NCBI RefSeq assembly: GCF_029369745.1
Contig: NZ_CP120210.1
Span: forward strand, 7,192,001 to 7,256,000
Reading direction: 5' to 3'
From: Amycolatopsis sp. QT-25
GTDB taxonomy: Bacteria > Actinomycetota > Actinomycetes > Mycobacteriales > Pseudonocardiaceae
Length of the DNA stretch: 64,000 bases
In this document: positions 25,711-35,368 of the stretch, piece by piece
How positions within the stretch are numbered: the first letter of the stretch is position 1
Layout: every line of letters begins with the position of its first letter
Translations under genes and position numbers: made by a program
Notes under the pieces: generated by a model
The model's database searches: none
Seen by the model: the letters and a program-made list of their open reading frames with translations, nothing else
Told to the model about the DNA's origin: nothing

Positions 25711-26271
25711 ATGAAACCCCGTGACCTGCTTCGCGCCGCAGAATCTCTCCGTGCGGCGGACACATCTTCCGCCACCTTGGCCGCCGCCGTGCGCCGCGCG
25801 CTTCGAGTGACCCGAACCGGCCGGCTGCTCCGGGGAGAGTGGCTCGGCCATCCACTGCACCCCTTGGTCGTGACCGTGCCCCTCGGGGCGTGGATCTCCT
25901 CGGCCGTGTTCGATCTGGGGACCCGCAACGAGGACGCCGCCCGGAAACTGGTCGCCGTCGGCCTCGCCGCCACCGGGCCGGCGATCCTGGTGGGGTTGGC
26001 CGATTACGCCGATCTCGACGAGCGTCAGCGCCGGGTCGGCGCTCTGCACGCGGCGGTGAACACCGTCGCCGCCGGTGTCTTCACCGCCTCCTATCTCGCA
26101 CGTCGGCGCGGTGCCCACCGCAAGGGAGCCATACTGGGGCTGGTCGCGCTCACCGTCGTCAGCGCCGGTGGTGCCCTGGGTGGTCACCTGTCCTACGCGC
26201 AGGGAGCCGGAGTGCGCCGCTGGCCGGAAGCCACCGGCTCCGGTCCGCGGATGGCCGATACGGCGAGCTGA
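25711..26271 (+). CDS. DUF2231 membrane protein
   Basis: A 186-aa integral membrane protein with the DUF2231 signature GHPLHPLVVTVPLGAW in the first membrane segment, followed by three further hydrophobic segments (about 78-98, 112-128, 140-160). DUF2231 proteins have conserved His residues that suggest heme or metal binding, but the function is unknown. CAGGGTG lies before the ATG. Confidence 0.85.
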   Translation: MKPRDLLRAAESLRAADTSSATLAAAVRRALRVTRTGRLLRGEWLGHPLHPLVVTVPLGAWISSAVFDLGTRNEDAARKLVAVGLAATGPAILVGLADYADLDERQRRVGALHAAVNTVAAGVFTASYLARRRGAHRKGAILGLVALTVVSAGGALGGHLSYAQGAGVRRWPEATGSGPRMADTAS

Positions 26272-26320
26272 CGCCGGGCGCGTTCCGGATTCGAACCACG
26301 ATCGCGGGGTATCCGCCACC

Positions 26321-26800
26321 ATGGACCGTTTCCTGAGCATCTACCTCAACGACCAGCTCGCCATGGGCATCGCCTGGCGCGAGCTGGCCCGCAGATCCCA
26401 GAAAGCCAACCAGGGAACTGAGACCGGCGACGCACTCGCCCGCGTGGCGACGGGCATCGCCGAGGATGTCGACACCTTCGAGCGCATCATGCGTGAGCTC
26501 GGCATCCGCCGAAATCCGCTCAAAGGTGTGCTGACAGCCCTGGGCGAGCGCGTCGGCCGCCTCAAACCCAACGGGCGACTGACGAGCTACTCCCCGCTGA
26601 GCCGCTTCGAAGAACTCGAATTCCTGATCATGGGCATCGAGGGCAAGAAACAACTGTGGGAGACCCTGGGCCGCCTCGCGGGCCTGCGTTCGCGCCTGCC
26701 CGACATCGACTTCTCGCGGTTGGGCGAACGGGCCGAAGAACAACGCGCCCTGCTCGAACCCCACCGCGCCCGGGCCGGCGCCGATGCCTTCGGGACCTGA
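26321..26800 (+). CDS. Helical hypothetical protein
   Basis: A 159-aa, all-helical, charged protein (IYLNDQLAMGIAWRELARRS at the start, then helices with regularly spaced Glu/Asp and Arg). The layout suggests a four-helix bundle, perhaps ferritin-like, but I cannot assign a family. ATG 26321 is chosen because the upstream frame extension overlaps the DUF2231 gene. It ends 24 bp before the convergent MBL gene. Confidence 0.65.
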   Translation: MDRFLSIYLNDQLAMGIAWRELARRSQKANQGTETGDALARVATGIAEDVDTFERIMRELGIRRNPLKGVLTALGERVGRLKPNGRLTSYSPLSRFEELEFLIMGIEGKKQLWETLGRLAGLRSRLPDIDFSRLGERAEEQRALLEPHRARAGADAFGT

Positions 26801-26824
26801 TTCACCCGCGACCCGTCCCTGTGG

Positions 26825-27565
26825 TCAGGACGGGCCGCGGCGGCGGGCCGACTCGACCATCCTCTCGGCTCCGTCGGTCCACGCCGGCCCGTGGCCGACG
26901 AGGACGGTGCCGACACCGGTTGCGGCGATGAGGCCGATTGTCTCGAGCGCTCGTTCCTCGTCCGCGGTCGCGGCACCGGAGACGATCTGGGGACCGGTGG
27001 TACCGCGGTACGGGTCGAGGGTGACCAGCGCGTCGCCGGCGATGACCGCGTCACGGTCGGGAAAGTGCAAGGCACAGTGCCCCAGCGTGTGCCCCGGGGT
27101 GAACAGGACGCGGGGGCTGCCCGGGACCGGCAGCACGTCGTCCCGGATCCGTTCGACCCGCCTCACCGGCTTCGGCCACCACGCCCTGCGGACGAGCAGG
27201 CCCGCGACGATCGGCATCGCCTTGAACTGGGTCAGCAGATACCACGTCAGCGGCCGGGCGCGGGCATACTGTCTCGGATGCCGGGTCAGCGGAACATCGT
27301 TGTCGTGGATGTACACCGGCACACCCAGTTCGCGGCGTACTCGTTCGGCGATGCCGATGTGGTCGAAGTGACCGTGGGTCAGCACCAGCGCCACGATGTC
27401 TCGCGGTCGTCGGCCCAGTGCGGTGAGCGCTTCGAGCAGCAGCGGCCACGAGGTGGGCAGTCCCGCGTCGACGAGCAGTATTTCGTCCCCGTCTTCGACG
27501 AGGTAGAAGTTGACGTGTGATTCGGTGACGCAATGGATTCCGGGCGCTACATCCTTGGTGAGCAT
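26825..27565 (-). CDS. MBL-fold metallo-hydrolase
   Basis: A 246-aa metallo-beta-lactamase-fold hydrolase. The zinc-binding motif THGHFDHIG is present, with further ligands in TPGHTLGHCALH, an acidic AGDALVTLD and the late VGHGPAW. The opening MLTKDVAPGIHCVTESHVNFYL is typical of the glyoxalase-II-like group and supports ATG 27565 over the longer frame to 27658. The substrate is unknown. Confidence 0.88.
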   Translation of the reverse strand: MLTKDVAPGIHCVTESHVNFYLVEDGDEILLVDAGLPTSWPLLLEALTALGRRPRDIVALVLTHGHFDHIGIAERVRRELGVPVYIHDNDVPLTRHPRQYARARPLTWYLLTQFKAMPIVAGLLVRRAWWPKPVRRVERIRDDVLPVPGSPRVLFTPGHTLGHCALHFPDRDAVIAGDALVTLDPYRGTTGPQIVSGAATADEERALETIGLIAATGVGTVLVGHGPAWTDGAERMVESARRRGPS

Positions 27566-28127
27566 GAACCGGGGTACCTCGCTCGCGACGATTGATGCCA
27601 AATGTCTTCGACGAGACCCGCAAGCCGCCGCGATCTCGGACGCCGTTGCAGGGCACAAACGCAGGACTGAGGTCGTAACGTGGTCAACCCCGTCGGCTTC
27701 CTGAGGGTCGATTGGCGCATTCCGCTCGCGCTCTGCGATCGCGGACCGTTTCCGCGGCTCACCCGCTTACCGGCTGGTTACGCTCCCGATCCGCAGGCGG
27801 AGGGGCGAGCCGTCCGAGCCGTACCGCGCCACCCACGCCGTCGACGGTCGCTCCTCTCGCGTTCGAGCCCGCGCTCGCCGAATCGTTCCTCTGGAGATGG
27901 CGACAGTGGTTGTGGCGGAGCCTTTTGCGACACACAGGATCAGGCACCAAGAGCGTGGGGGGGGAACGTCACGCGTGGCGTTCCTCGATCCTAGGCCTCG
28001 CCGCACTGGTGACCGCACACGATCACATGGGTAGTCGGCTGGCTATCCCTCGTAACAGAGGCGGTGTCCGTGGCGACAGCTACCGGTGTCGCGGCGTGCG
28101 GCCGTGCTGACGAGATTGGGACTTCTC
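27566..28127. other. Intergenic interval
   Basis: About 560 bp with only short overlapping frames on both strands, none recognisable. It lies between divergent genes, so promoters for both should be here; a run of nine G residues occurs at 27957-27965. Confidence 0.45.
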
Positions 28128-28634
28128 ATGAGTTTGCGCCGTCCGCCGTCCTCGGCGGTTCCGTTCGGTGATCCGGACGTGTTGGATCTCGCCCGCGAGA
28201 TCGTCGGCACGCACTATCCGCCGGAGCTTGACCTGTTCGACGCCGTGGTGGACGAGTACCGGCGTGACCCGGACCGTCTGCTGAATCCGGAGACGCTGCG
28301 TGCGCCGGTGGGTATCGGGGTGGATCTGGTGCTGATGACGCCGTACGTTCTCGCGGCGGCGGCCTATCTGGGGAACATGCTCGTGGAGAAGGCCGCAGAC
28401 AAGACGCTGGACGCGGTACGCGACCGGCTCATCGAGGCGTGGTCCGCGCGCAAAGCACGCCGAGCCGCCGATGACGACGTCGCTCGCCCCGTGACGAATG
28501 CCGACGCCGACCTCACCATGGTCATCACGATCCACCTGACCGGTACAGGAGCCAGCCCCGAGGTGGCACGCGAAATCGCGGGAAAGGTCAGCGACGCGCT
28601 GCTGCCCGGAAAACCTCCCAGTGACGACGACTGA
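28128..28634 (+). CDS. Hypothetical partner of the M48-type protease
   Basis: A 168-aa protein. The middle has one moderately hydrophobic segment (VDLVLMTPYVLAAAAYLGNM), followed by an amphipathic basic helix (DAVRDRLIEAWSARKARRAA) and a small C-terminal domain (VITIHLTGTGASPEVAREIA). The gene overlaps the protease gene by 14 bp, so the two are translationally coupled. I do not recognise the family. The single membrane-like helix suggests association with the membrane and its protease partner. Confidence 0.65.
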   Translation: MSLRRPPSSAVPFGDPDVLDLAREIVGTHYPPELDLFDAVVDEYRRDPDRLLNPETLRAPVGIGVDLVLMTPYVLAAAAYLGNMLVEKAADKTLDAVRDRLIEAWSARKARRAADDDVARPVTNADADLTMVITIHLTGTGASPEVAREIAGKVSDALLPGKPPSDDD

Positions 28635-30687
28635 GCAGCGACCGCCCGGCGTCAGCGCGGAGACCGCACGCGTACCGTCCGCGGGGCGCGGGCGGTACGC
28701 ACTGCTCATCGTGGTGCTGCTGCTCGCCGGAGTACTCGTCGGAAGCCTTCTCCACGGCCAGTTCCTGGGATTGGCATGGAGGGACGCCTTCCTGGCTTGC
28801 CGGGCGGCGACACCTCCAGTCACCGCCGGAGACACACCAGCCCAAAGCGTGGAGAAGTCACAGCAGTTCCTGCAGTGCCTGGCACCCGCCGAACGACGCA
28901 AGGGACTGGTCTCGCTCAGCGGTGCGGTCCTGGTACTTCTGCTCGGTCTCGCGCTGACACAGTTGTTGCCGTGGCGGCTCTTTCGCCGCGCGGGTCCCGT
29001 CCGGCCCGCGCCGCGGGAGTGGCAGGAACGCGCGGAGCGAGCGGTGCGCTCGATGCACCGCCGCGCGGCACCCCCGCAGGTCGTCTTCGGTTCGCTGGCG
29101 TTGCGGGAGGCGTTCACCATCCGGTTCCTGCGCCGGACCCGGATGGTGCTCCCACCCGGAATCGTGACCGCGCCCGCTGAGCAGGCCGAGGCCATTGTGC
29201 GGCACGAAAGCGCCCACGTGGCGGCAGGTGATGTCGGCCTGGTGTGGCTCACCCGAGGTGTTTGGTGGGCGTTACCGCCCGTTCTCCTGCTGCCCATGAT
29301 CACCACCGAGATCCGGGTATTGCTGAGCGGTGACACGGCGTCTCCGCACACGCTGTGGGCACCGTTCTGGGCCGAATACGCCGCTCGTGCGGCACTGGTA
29401 CTCACGCTGACCGCGCTGGTCTCCACCAGCGTCCTGCGTTCACGCGAGCACGAAGCCGACCTCCGCGCTGTCCAAGGGTTTCCGTCGGGACCGCTGCGCG
29501 CGTTGCTCAGCCGCACCACCACCAGGCGAATGTCCTGGTGGCACCGGGCCAGGGCCATCCATCCCCCGCCGGCGCGGCGTATCGCCGTGCTCGACGCGGG
29601 CGATCTTCCCGGGCAGACCCGGGTCCTCGACGGTGTCGTCTACGGTGCGCTCGCCGCGATGGCCGCCCAGACAGCCACCCTGGTGGCACTCCCCACTTTC
29701 CTTGGCACAGGAGAAAATTCCCAGTCCTACGCGGTACCCCTGTCGTGCCTGCTGGCCGGTGTGCTGACCGCGGCGGGCTGGGGCACCGCGCTCTGGCGAA
29801 CCCCCCAGCGCTCCGCGCTCACCCTGGCCGGTGTCACCCTCAGCCTGCCGCTGGGTGTGGCCTTGGGTTTCCTGACCGACTTCTCCCGCACCGGCACCAC
29901 CGACCTGAGTCCCTTCGGCGACTGGCCGCAACTCGTCGCGGTCTCACTCGCCATGGCCGGAGCCGCCTGCCTGAGCCTCGCCCTCGCCGCACTCTGGGCC
30001 GGCCACGCCGGCACCATCCCCACGCCACGCCGAATCTGGCTCCTCGCCGCCGTGCTCAATACCGCGTTGTTCACCGGCGCCTGGTGGATCGGGATGACCT
30101 CCGGCACCCTGATCACCGTCACCGGAAACTGGTTCCACGGGATAGCCATCGCGGGCATGACCGCAACGTGGCAAGAACCCGTCGCACTCGGCTTGATCGT
30201 CGTCGCCGGACTCGCCTGGTGCTGGAACCGCCGACGGCTCTCACTGCTCGCGGTCGGTGTCGCCGCCACGGCCGCGGCACTGGCCGGACGCCGGCTGCTG
30301 CCCGTCGACGTCCAGCACACCGACCCGCTGTCCCTGGACCGGCTCGACTGGTGGGTCGCCGTCAGCGCGGCAACGGCATGCGTGCTCGCCCTCACCGCAC
30401 TCCACGGGCGCACCGGACTCGGAAACTCACTCGCCGCGGCCCCGCTGGCCGCTCTCCTCACCGCCACCGGATGCCTCCTGACCCGCGACCCACAGCACAA
30501 CCTCATCCCGTACCTCACCTCGGCCATGGCCCTGTCCACCCTCGCCATCCTCTGCCTCGCACTGCCCGTCACCCTGCTCCCCAGCCGATGGCTCCGCGCC
30601 CGCCCCTGGCACCGACCGGCACTCGCACTCGCCACGGCGGCGGGCACCACCACGATCGTCATGCATCTGGGAAACGTGCTTACCTGA
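28621..30687 (+). CDS. Membrane M48-type metallopeptidase
   Basis: A 688-aa polytopic membrane protein with an N-terminal zinc-protease domain. The HExxH motif is RHESAH at 195-199, and the third ligand is in REHEAD at 276-280, the classical M48 arrangement. Membrane segments occur at about 26-45, 98-118, 214-232, 254-272, then eight or more between 330 and 685. The long C-terminal membrane half is unlike short HtpX/Ste24 proteins. It overlaps the preceding gene. M48 proteases handle membrane-protein quality control; this fused form with a coupled small partner may be a dedicated signalling or defence protease. Start GTG 28621. Confidence 0.82.
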   Translation: MTTTEQRPPGVSAETARVPSAGRGRYALLIVVLLLAGVLVGSLLHGQFLGLAWRDAFLACRAATPPVTAGDTPAQSVEKSQQFLQCLAPAERRKGLVSLSGAVLVLLLGLALTQLLPWRLFRRAGPVRPAPREWQERAERAVRSMHRRAAPPQVVFGSLALREAFTIRFLRRTRMVLPPGIVTAPAEQAEAIVRHESAHVAAGDVGLVWLTRGVWWALPPVLLLPMITTEIRVLLSGDTASPHTLWAPFWAEYAARAALVLTLTALVSTSVLRSREHEADLRAVQGFPSGPLRALLSRTTTRRMSWWHRARAIHPPPARRIAVLDAGDLPGQTRVLDGVVYGALAAMAAQTATLVALPTFLGTGENSQSYAVPLSCLLAGVLTAAGWGTALWRTPQRSALTLAGVTLSLPLGVALGFLTDFSRTGTTDLSPFGDWPQLVAVSLAMAGAACLSLALAALWAGHAGTIPTPRRIWLLAAVLNTALFTGAWWIGMTSGTLITVTGNWFHGIAIAGMTATWQEPVALGLIVVAGLAWCWNRRRLSLLAVGVAATAAALAGRRLLPVDVQHTDPLSLDRLDWWVAVSAATACVLALTALHGRTGLGNSLAAAPLAALLTATGCLLTRDPQHNLIPYLTSAMALSTLAILCLALPVTLLPSRWLRARPWHRPALALATAAGTTTIVMHLGNVLT

Positions 30688-31084
30688 GACTGGCGAATCG
30701 TCCGCACTCGGCGTCACCGTCCTTGTTCGCAAGAATGCGCGAAATGATGCCGCGTCGAACTCTGCCAAGCGGCGGCGGCCGTCATGCCGAACTCGGCCGA
30801 GCGTGGACGACACGGTCTCGTGTCGCCTCCGGACGGCGTACGACCATTCGAGGTACAGCCGTATCGGTTTCTGCGACCGCCGGAGTAGCTTGCCTGTTGC
30901 ACCCCTGGACCTCGGTGACGTGACATATCCGCGAAAATCGCGGTTCAAGATCACGGACCGAGGTCCTTATGCTATCGAGGCGAGCGTCGACGGTTCGGCC
31001 GCGCAGCGGCGCACTGTTCGCACACGTCCCATTCCGCCGGCGCACCGCGCCCGTGCGAGTCATCGCTCAATCGTGTTTCATGAA
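30688..31084. other. Intergenic interval
   Basis: About 400 bp without a supported gene, upstream of the RTX-repeat gene. No clear promoter or hairpin was seen. Confidence 0.4.
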
Positions 31085-31840
31085 ATGAAGAACATGAGAT
31101 TTCATCAGCATCCGGTCCGCCGGGGAATCGTCGCCATGCTGGCCGGAACCCTTGCGGTCCCGGCCTTGTGGGCGGCTACCCCGCTGACCGCCCACGCCGC
31201 CGTCAACTGCGTCGTCAGCCCCGGCGTGACCCAGACCGGTACGGTCGTGACCGGAAGTCCCGGCAACGACACGATCGACTGCGGTGGCACGAACCCCGCC
31301 AAGACGATCTACGGCAACGGTGGAAACGACACCATCACCGGCTCGGACTTCGACGACACGATCGACGGCGGCGATGGCAACGACACCATCACCGGAGGCA
31401 CCGGCAGCGACACCCTCGCCGGCGGCCTGGGCATCGACACGATCTCCGGCAGCGTCGGCAATGACACCCTCATCGGCGCGTCCAATGACGGCAGCCAGGA
31501 CAGTCTCGACGGTGGCGGCGGCATCGACACCTGCCAAGGCCCCGCGCCGGACCCCGACATCCACGCCAGCTGCGAGAACACGAGCACCCCGCCGACAACG
31601 GGACCAGGCTCGAGCACGGGAACCGCGACCGAACTGTGCAACGTCACCGGCGGTGTACTGACCCTCACCGTGAATCCGGTGGGCTACGTCTGCGTGTTCA
31701 ACCCCCTCAACCCGGCCGACCGCCGCGCCCAGGAAGCCAATCGCATCTGCACCGGGACGGGCGGAACATTCGTGAGCCTGCTCCCACTGAGCTACACCTG
31801 TCTCCTGCCCACCACGCAAGCCATCCACTACACCAGCTGA
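31085..31840 (+). CDS. Secreted RTX (calcium-binding nonapeptide repeat) protein
   Basis: A 251-aa secreted protein. A signal peptide covers about residues 1-40 (basic start, hydrophobic GIVAMLAGTLAVPALWAAT, then AHAA). Residues 55-140 contain about eight RTX nonapeptide repeats of the GGxGND type (GNGGNDTITG, GGDGNDTITG, GGTGSDTLAG), which form a calcium-binding beta-roll. After a Thr/Pro/Ser linker, the C-terminal 65 residues have six Cys and no recognised fold. ATG 31085 or 31094 are both possible; neither has a strong ribosome site. Possibly a cell-surface or adhesion protein. Confidence 0.8.
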   Translation: MKNMRFHQHPVRRGIVAMLAGTLAVPALWAATPLTAHAAVNCVVSPGVTQTGTVVTGSPGNDTIDCGGTNPAKTIYGNGGNDTITGSDFDDTIDGGDGNDTITGGTGSDTLAGGLGIDTISGSVGNDTLIGASNDGSQDSLDGGGGIDTCQGPAPDPDIHASCENTSTPPTTGPGSSTGTATELCNVTGGVLTLTVNPVGYVCVFNPLNPADRRAQEANRICTGTGGTFVSLLPLSYTCLLPTTQAIHYTS

Positions 31841-31878
31841 CCTCGTCACTTGGTCTTGAACGAACAGAGCCGACAAGG

Positions 31879-31907
31879 ACGGCCGCGCTCGGACTCAGCG
31901 CGGCCGT
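31879..31907 (+). terminator. Hairpin terminator after the RTX gene
   Basis: A perfect 11-bp stem, ACGGCCGCGCT (31879-31889) with AGCGCGGCCGT (31897-31907), has a 7-nt loop and is followed by TTCG... It lies 38 bp after the stop codon. Confidence 0.8.
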
Positions 31908-31989
31908 TCGAGGTCGGGTGCTGTTCGGGCAGACGGCTTCGGCCACTGCAAACGGGGTCCGAGCCGGTCACGCTTCCGGGCCGGCATCT

Positions 31990-32165
31990 TGCGCCGGAGG
32001 CGACATCCTCGAAACACCGTGACACCGGCACTCACTCAGGAAAGGGCCTGGCGAGGCTTCAGGGATATCACGACCCCTGTGCCCGCTATGCCGCCGCCGT
32101 GGTTCTCTCGTGGGGTACATGAAGGCCCCCTTAATGCACCCCAGGCGCACCGGCACAGCGGCCTG
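31990..32165 (-). repeat. Dispersed intergenic repeat, inverted copy
   Basis: GCCCGCTATGCCGCCGCCGT (32081-32100), then TCTCGTGGGGTACATGAAGG and CCAGGCGCACCGGCACAGC, are inverted or rearranged blocks of the repeat tail seen at 18385-18500 and 44028-44111. The rest of the 31908-32658 gap (750 bp) holds no supported gene. Confidence 0.7.
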
Positions 32166-32658
32166 ATCGAGATATGTGCCAGAGCCGAGAGCCACGGCGG
32201 GCACCGCGCCCTCACCCGCACCATCCCACCGGCAGCGTCCTGACCCGGCACCTTCAGTACTTCTCCTGACGCCTGGCGCTGGAGGCGCGGTGGTCCTCGA
32301 AGTTTCGGTGGCCGGATCCCCGGCGACGTCCGCGCCGATTGCGGGAGTCACGGCTCCTGACCTTCCTCCGCTTTCATACTGTCCATACTCTCGGTCGATT
32401 TCGAAGAATTCCCTGCGAGAACACGCGCTTTCCGCGGTGCACCACCGGTTTCTTACCCTCGATATTCGCTGCGAAACATTTCGTGATTCCACATGATCGA
32501 AAGTCGTCGAGAGGCATCAAGATTGCCTCCCTGTTTATTTCCGGCCGAGGGGCGTAGGGTCGGAAGTGGTTGTTCATCGACCGCCGGTGACCGCTTTCCA
32601 GCGGGACGTTCGAGCTTCTTGCTCCTCCACCATCGGTCTCGGATTCAGGAAAGTCGAA

Positions 32659-33420
32659 ATGCGACACAATCGCACGCTGCCCACCCTTGCCTGCACCATC
32701 GCCCTGGTGACCGGATCGGCTGTTCTCCTGCCCGCCTCGGCGCTGGCACGTGCCGAATCCGTTCCCTGTGACGAGGCGGCGCTGGTCTCCGCGGTCGACG
32801 CGGCCAACGCGGCGGGAGGAGGCACCGTGACCTTGACCCCAGGCTGCACCTACACCCTCGCCACCGCGCACGGCGACGACGGTGTGCACGGCCCGGCCGG
32901 CCTTCCGATCATCACCTCGCCCATCGTCATCGAGGGCAACGCCAACACCATCACCCGCGCATCGGCAGCAGCCTCCTTCCGCATCGGCCAGGTGGCTCCC
33001 ACCGGCGGCATCACCCTCAAAGCGGTCACCATCAGCAATGGTCACGCGGCCGCCGTGGGCACCGACGACGGAGGCGGCATCCTCAGCTTCGGCGCGGTCA
33101 CCCTCACCGGCAGCGCGTTGTCCGGTAACACCGCCAACGGCCGAGGCGGCGCCTTGTACAGCACCGGAACTCCGGCCGCGGCGACGTTCACCAGTAGTAC
33201 GGTCAACGGCAACACCGCGGGCCAAGGCGCCGGAATCGCCAGTCTGAACGGGACACTCACGCTCACCAGCAGCGTGGTCAACACCAACGCGGCGACGGTG
33301 AATCCCGGCGGGATCTACTACGTGGCGGGGTCGGCGACGCTGAACACCTCCACCGTGACCGCCAACACCGCCACCAACTGCACCGGAAGCCCCTCCCCCG
33401 TCTCCGGATGCATCGGATAG
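32659..33420 (+). CDS. Secreted right-handed beta-helix protein
   Basis: A 253-aa secreted protein. The signal peptide is residues 1-32 (TLACTIALVTGSAVLLPASA then ALARA). The mature part opens CDEAALVSAVDAANAAGGG and GCTYTLA, then has repeated G-x-I/V-x-N-x-A and G-N-T-A motifs such as GGGILSFGAV and SGNTANGRGGALYS, typical of right-handed beta-helix (pectin-lyase-like or polymorphic outer membrane-type) repeats. The C-terminus NCTGSPSPVSGCIG has a Cys pair conserved in the next gene. AGGAAAG lies before the ATG. Function is unknown, probably surface binding. Confidence 0.8.
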   Translation: MRHNRTLPTLACTIALVTGSAVLLPASALARAESVPCDEAALVSAVDAANAAGGGTVTLTPGCTYTLATAHGDDGVHGPAGLPIITSPIVIEGNANTITRASAAASFRIGQVAPTGGITLKAVTISNGHAAAVGTDDGGGILSFGAVTLTGSALSGNTANGRGGALYSTGTPAAATFTSSTVNGNTAGQGAGIASLNGTLTLTSSVVNTNAATVNPGGIYYVAGSATLNTSTVTANTATNCTGSPSPVSGCIG

Positions 33421-33475
33421 TTTCCGGTCCTTTGTGGCCGTACCCCCGGATTTGCTTCCAGGAAAGAAGAAGAAA

Positions 33476-34324
33476 ATGCGAAGAAATCGCAGTATGCTGC
33501 GGGCTGTCGTCAGCGCGACAGCCCTCACCGGGGGCATGATCGTGCCGGCCCCGATGGCACAGGCGACCACCATTCCCGTCGCGTGCGGCGAGAACGCCCT
33601 TGTCGCCGCCATCGACCTCGCCAACTCCACGATCGACAGAGACACTCTGACGCTGGCGGGCGGCTGCACGTACGCGCTGACCTCCCCGCACGGCGGGCCT
33701 GCCAACGGGCTCCCGGTCATCACCACGCCGATCGAACTGCTCGGACCGGCGACCATCACGCGCACCGCGGTGGCGCCCTTCCGGATCGCCCAAGTCGGCC
33801 CCACCGGCAATCTCACCCTGACCACCTCCGTCGCCTTCACCAACGGCAGCGCGGTCGGCGACGGGGGCGCCATCCTCAACAGCGGCGCCGTGACGCTCAC
33901 CACGAGCAGCCTGAGTGGTAATAGCGCCACGCTCGCCGGCGGAGGCCTCGCCAACGCCGACACCCCGTCCGGAACGGCACCCGCCGCGACGTTCACCAGA
34001 AGTGCTGTTCTCGGAAACACCGCGCTGTTCCAAGGCGGCGGCATCTACAACGGTTTCCGCGGCACACTGACCACCACCGGTGTTTCCGGCACCCCGATGC
34101 TCATCAGCGGTAACAGCGGTGCACAAGGCGGCGGGATCGCGGCGGTCAACTCGACCGCGACGACCATCACCCAGACCGCCGTGACAGTGAATCATTCGCT
34201 GCTGACGGCGGGCGGGGCCTACCGGACCGGCGGCACCATGACCACCGACAACGCGCCGATCACCGCCAACACGCCCGGCAACTGCGCCGGGAGCGTCCCG
34301 GCGGTCCCCGACTGCACTGGCTGA
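33476..34324 (+). CDS. Secreted right-handed beta-helix protein, tandem paralogue
   Basis: A 282-aa paralogue of the preceding protein, 55 bp downstream, so probably co-transcribed. The signal peptide is residues 1-30 (AVVSATALTGGMIVPAPMAQ then AT). It shares the N-terminal CGENALVAAIDLANS and GCTYALT, the beta-helix repeats (GGAILNSGAVTL, NTALFQGGGIYNG, GNSGAQGGGIAAVN) and the C-terminal NCAGSVPAVPDCTG. AGGAAAGAAG precedes ATG 33476. It arose by tandem duplication. A 25-bp hairpin terminates the unit. Confidence 0.8.
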   Translation: MRRNRSMLRAVVSATALTGGMIVPAPMAQATTIPVACGENALVAAIDLANSTIDRDTLTLAGGCTYALTSPHGGPANGLPVITTPIELLGPATITRTAVAPFRIAQVGPTGNLTLTTSVAFTNGSAVGDGGAILNSGAVTLTTSSLSGNSATLAGGGLANADTPSGTAPAATFTRSAVLGNTALFQGGGIYNGFRGTLTTTGVSGTPMLISGNSGAQGGGIAAVNSTATTITQTAVTVNHSLLTAGGAYRTGGTMTTDNAPITANTPGNCAGSVPAVPDCTG

Positions 34325-34330
34325 CCCCGA

Positions 34331-34395
34331 CGGCCGGTGTGAGACAGAGACCCCAATGGGTAACCCCCGCTGGGGTCTCCGTCTCACACCGGCCG
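34331..34395 (+). terminator. Very large hairpin after the beta-helix pair
   Basis: Arms 34331-34355 and 34371-34395 are inverse complements at 24 of 25 positions (CGGCCGGTGTGAGAC at the outer end) with a 15-nt loop. It lies 7 bp after the stop and between convergent genes, so it can end transcription from both sides. Confidence 0.85.
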
Positions 34396-34436
34396 ACGTG
34401 TCCGCGGGGCAAGGCTCACCGTGGGACTTTGGGGGC

Positions 34437-34817
34437 TCACCGAACGGCCAGAACCTCTGCCCGTTCACAACTATCGGTTTGGCTTATGGCTACCGGATAC
34501 AGGTCGGGATCACGGGTGGTGATGCGGCCACCGGGCACGCCGTCCGGATAGCTGATGGGGCTCGTGTCGATCCCAGCCGACCACAACCTGCAGCACAACC
34601 GCAGGAGGTCACCGGTACTCAGTTCCGGGACGATGATTTCCGGACGGCTGCCGGTACCACCGTGTTCGAGAACGAACACGACACCGGCGTTGCGCAGCCG
34701 CACCCAACCGACCCCCGACCGGTGGACTTCACACCCCAAGGCGAGATAGAACCCCAGCGATCGCACCAGATGAACGACCCGGACACGCTGTGGTTCCCCG
34801 GAAACCGATGAGTTCAC
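34437..34817 (-). CDS. Glyoxalase/bleomycin-resistance (VOC) family protein
   Basis: A 126-aa protein with the VOC pattern: RVVHLVRSLGFYLALGCEVH, then VGWVRLRNAGVVFVLE and the final PDGVPGGRITTRDPDLYPVA. The early His of the metal site is replaced by Arg/Val context, so a binding rather than catalytic role is possible. GTG 34817 is chosen because it sits just before the first beta strand; the ribosome site is weak and longer in-frame starts exist. Confidence 0.6.
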   Translation of the reverse strand: MNSSVSGEPQRVRVVHLVRSLGFYLALGCEVHRSGVGWVRLRNAGVVFVLEHGGTGSRPEIIVPELSTGDLLRLCCRLWSAGIDTSPISYPDGVPGGRITTRDPDLYPVAISQTDSCERAEVLAVR

Positions 34818-35368
34818 CGAGGCGATGCCAACCACGCTGGGCTCCTGACGAGACGGGCGAACGGGAGATCCGCCACGGTTGGAGCGGTGGCACCGGCCGG
34901 CGCGGAAACCACGCCGGTAGCTGTCGGCAAGGACCATTGCAGCCATCGAAGCCGGATGCAAGCAGCGAGCGTGGACGCACCCGTGTTCGCGATCGCCGCG
35001 GGACTGCCCCTTCCCTTGTACGACAAGCCCCTGACCCGGCCGCGCGACGCTCCTCCGCACCACGGCGATCGGTTCAAGTTGACCCGATCGTGGTGGCTTC
35101 GTCCATCGTTCTCGAGCGCACGATGATGGCGCCGGGAGCGAGGTGCGGATGATCGGTTGTTCGTGCAGACGGGTGACCTGCAGCGGCCGCCAGACGGCGT
35201 GCGTGGTGGCGACGAGGCGCAGGTCGGTGTCCTGCCCTGTCCACCGGCGCGCGGCAAGCGGCACCTCCGGCCGGGGCCTCCATGACCGCACCGCGGAACA
35301 ACCGCGCACTACGGAACACCCGGCCCTGCCCGAACTCGGCCAACCCGGCCGCCGATCACCTCACCACG
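34818..35368. other. Intergenic interval
   Basis: About 550 bp upstream of the VOC gene and downstream of the DUF5994 gene. Several short frames exist but none looks like a real protein. No repeat or hairpin was recognised. Confidence 0.45.
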
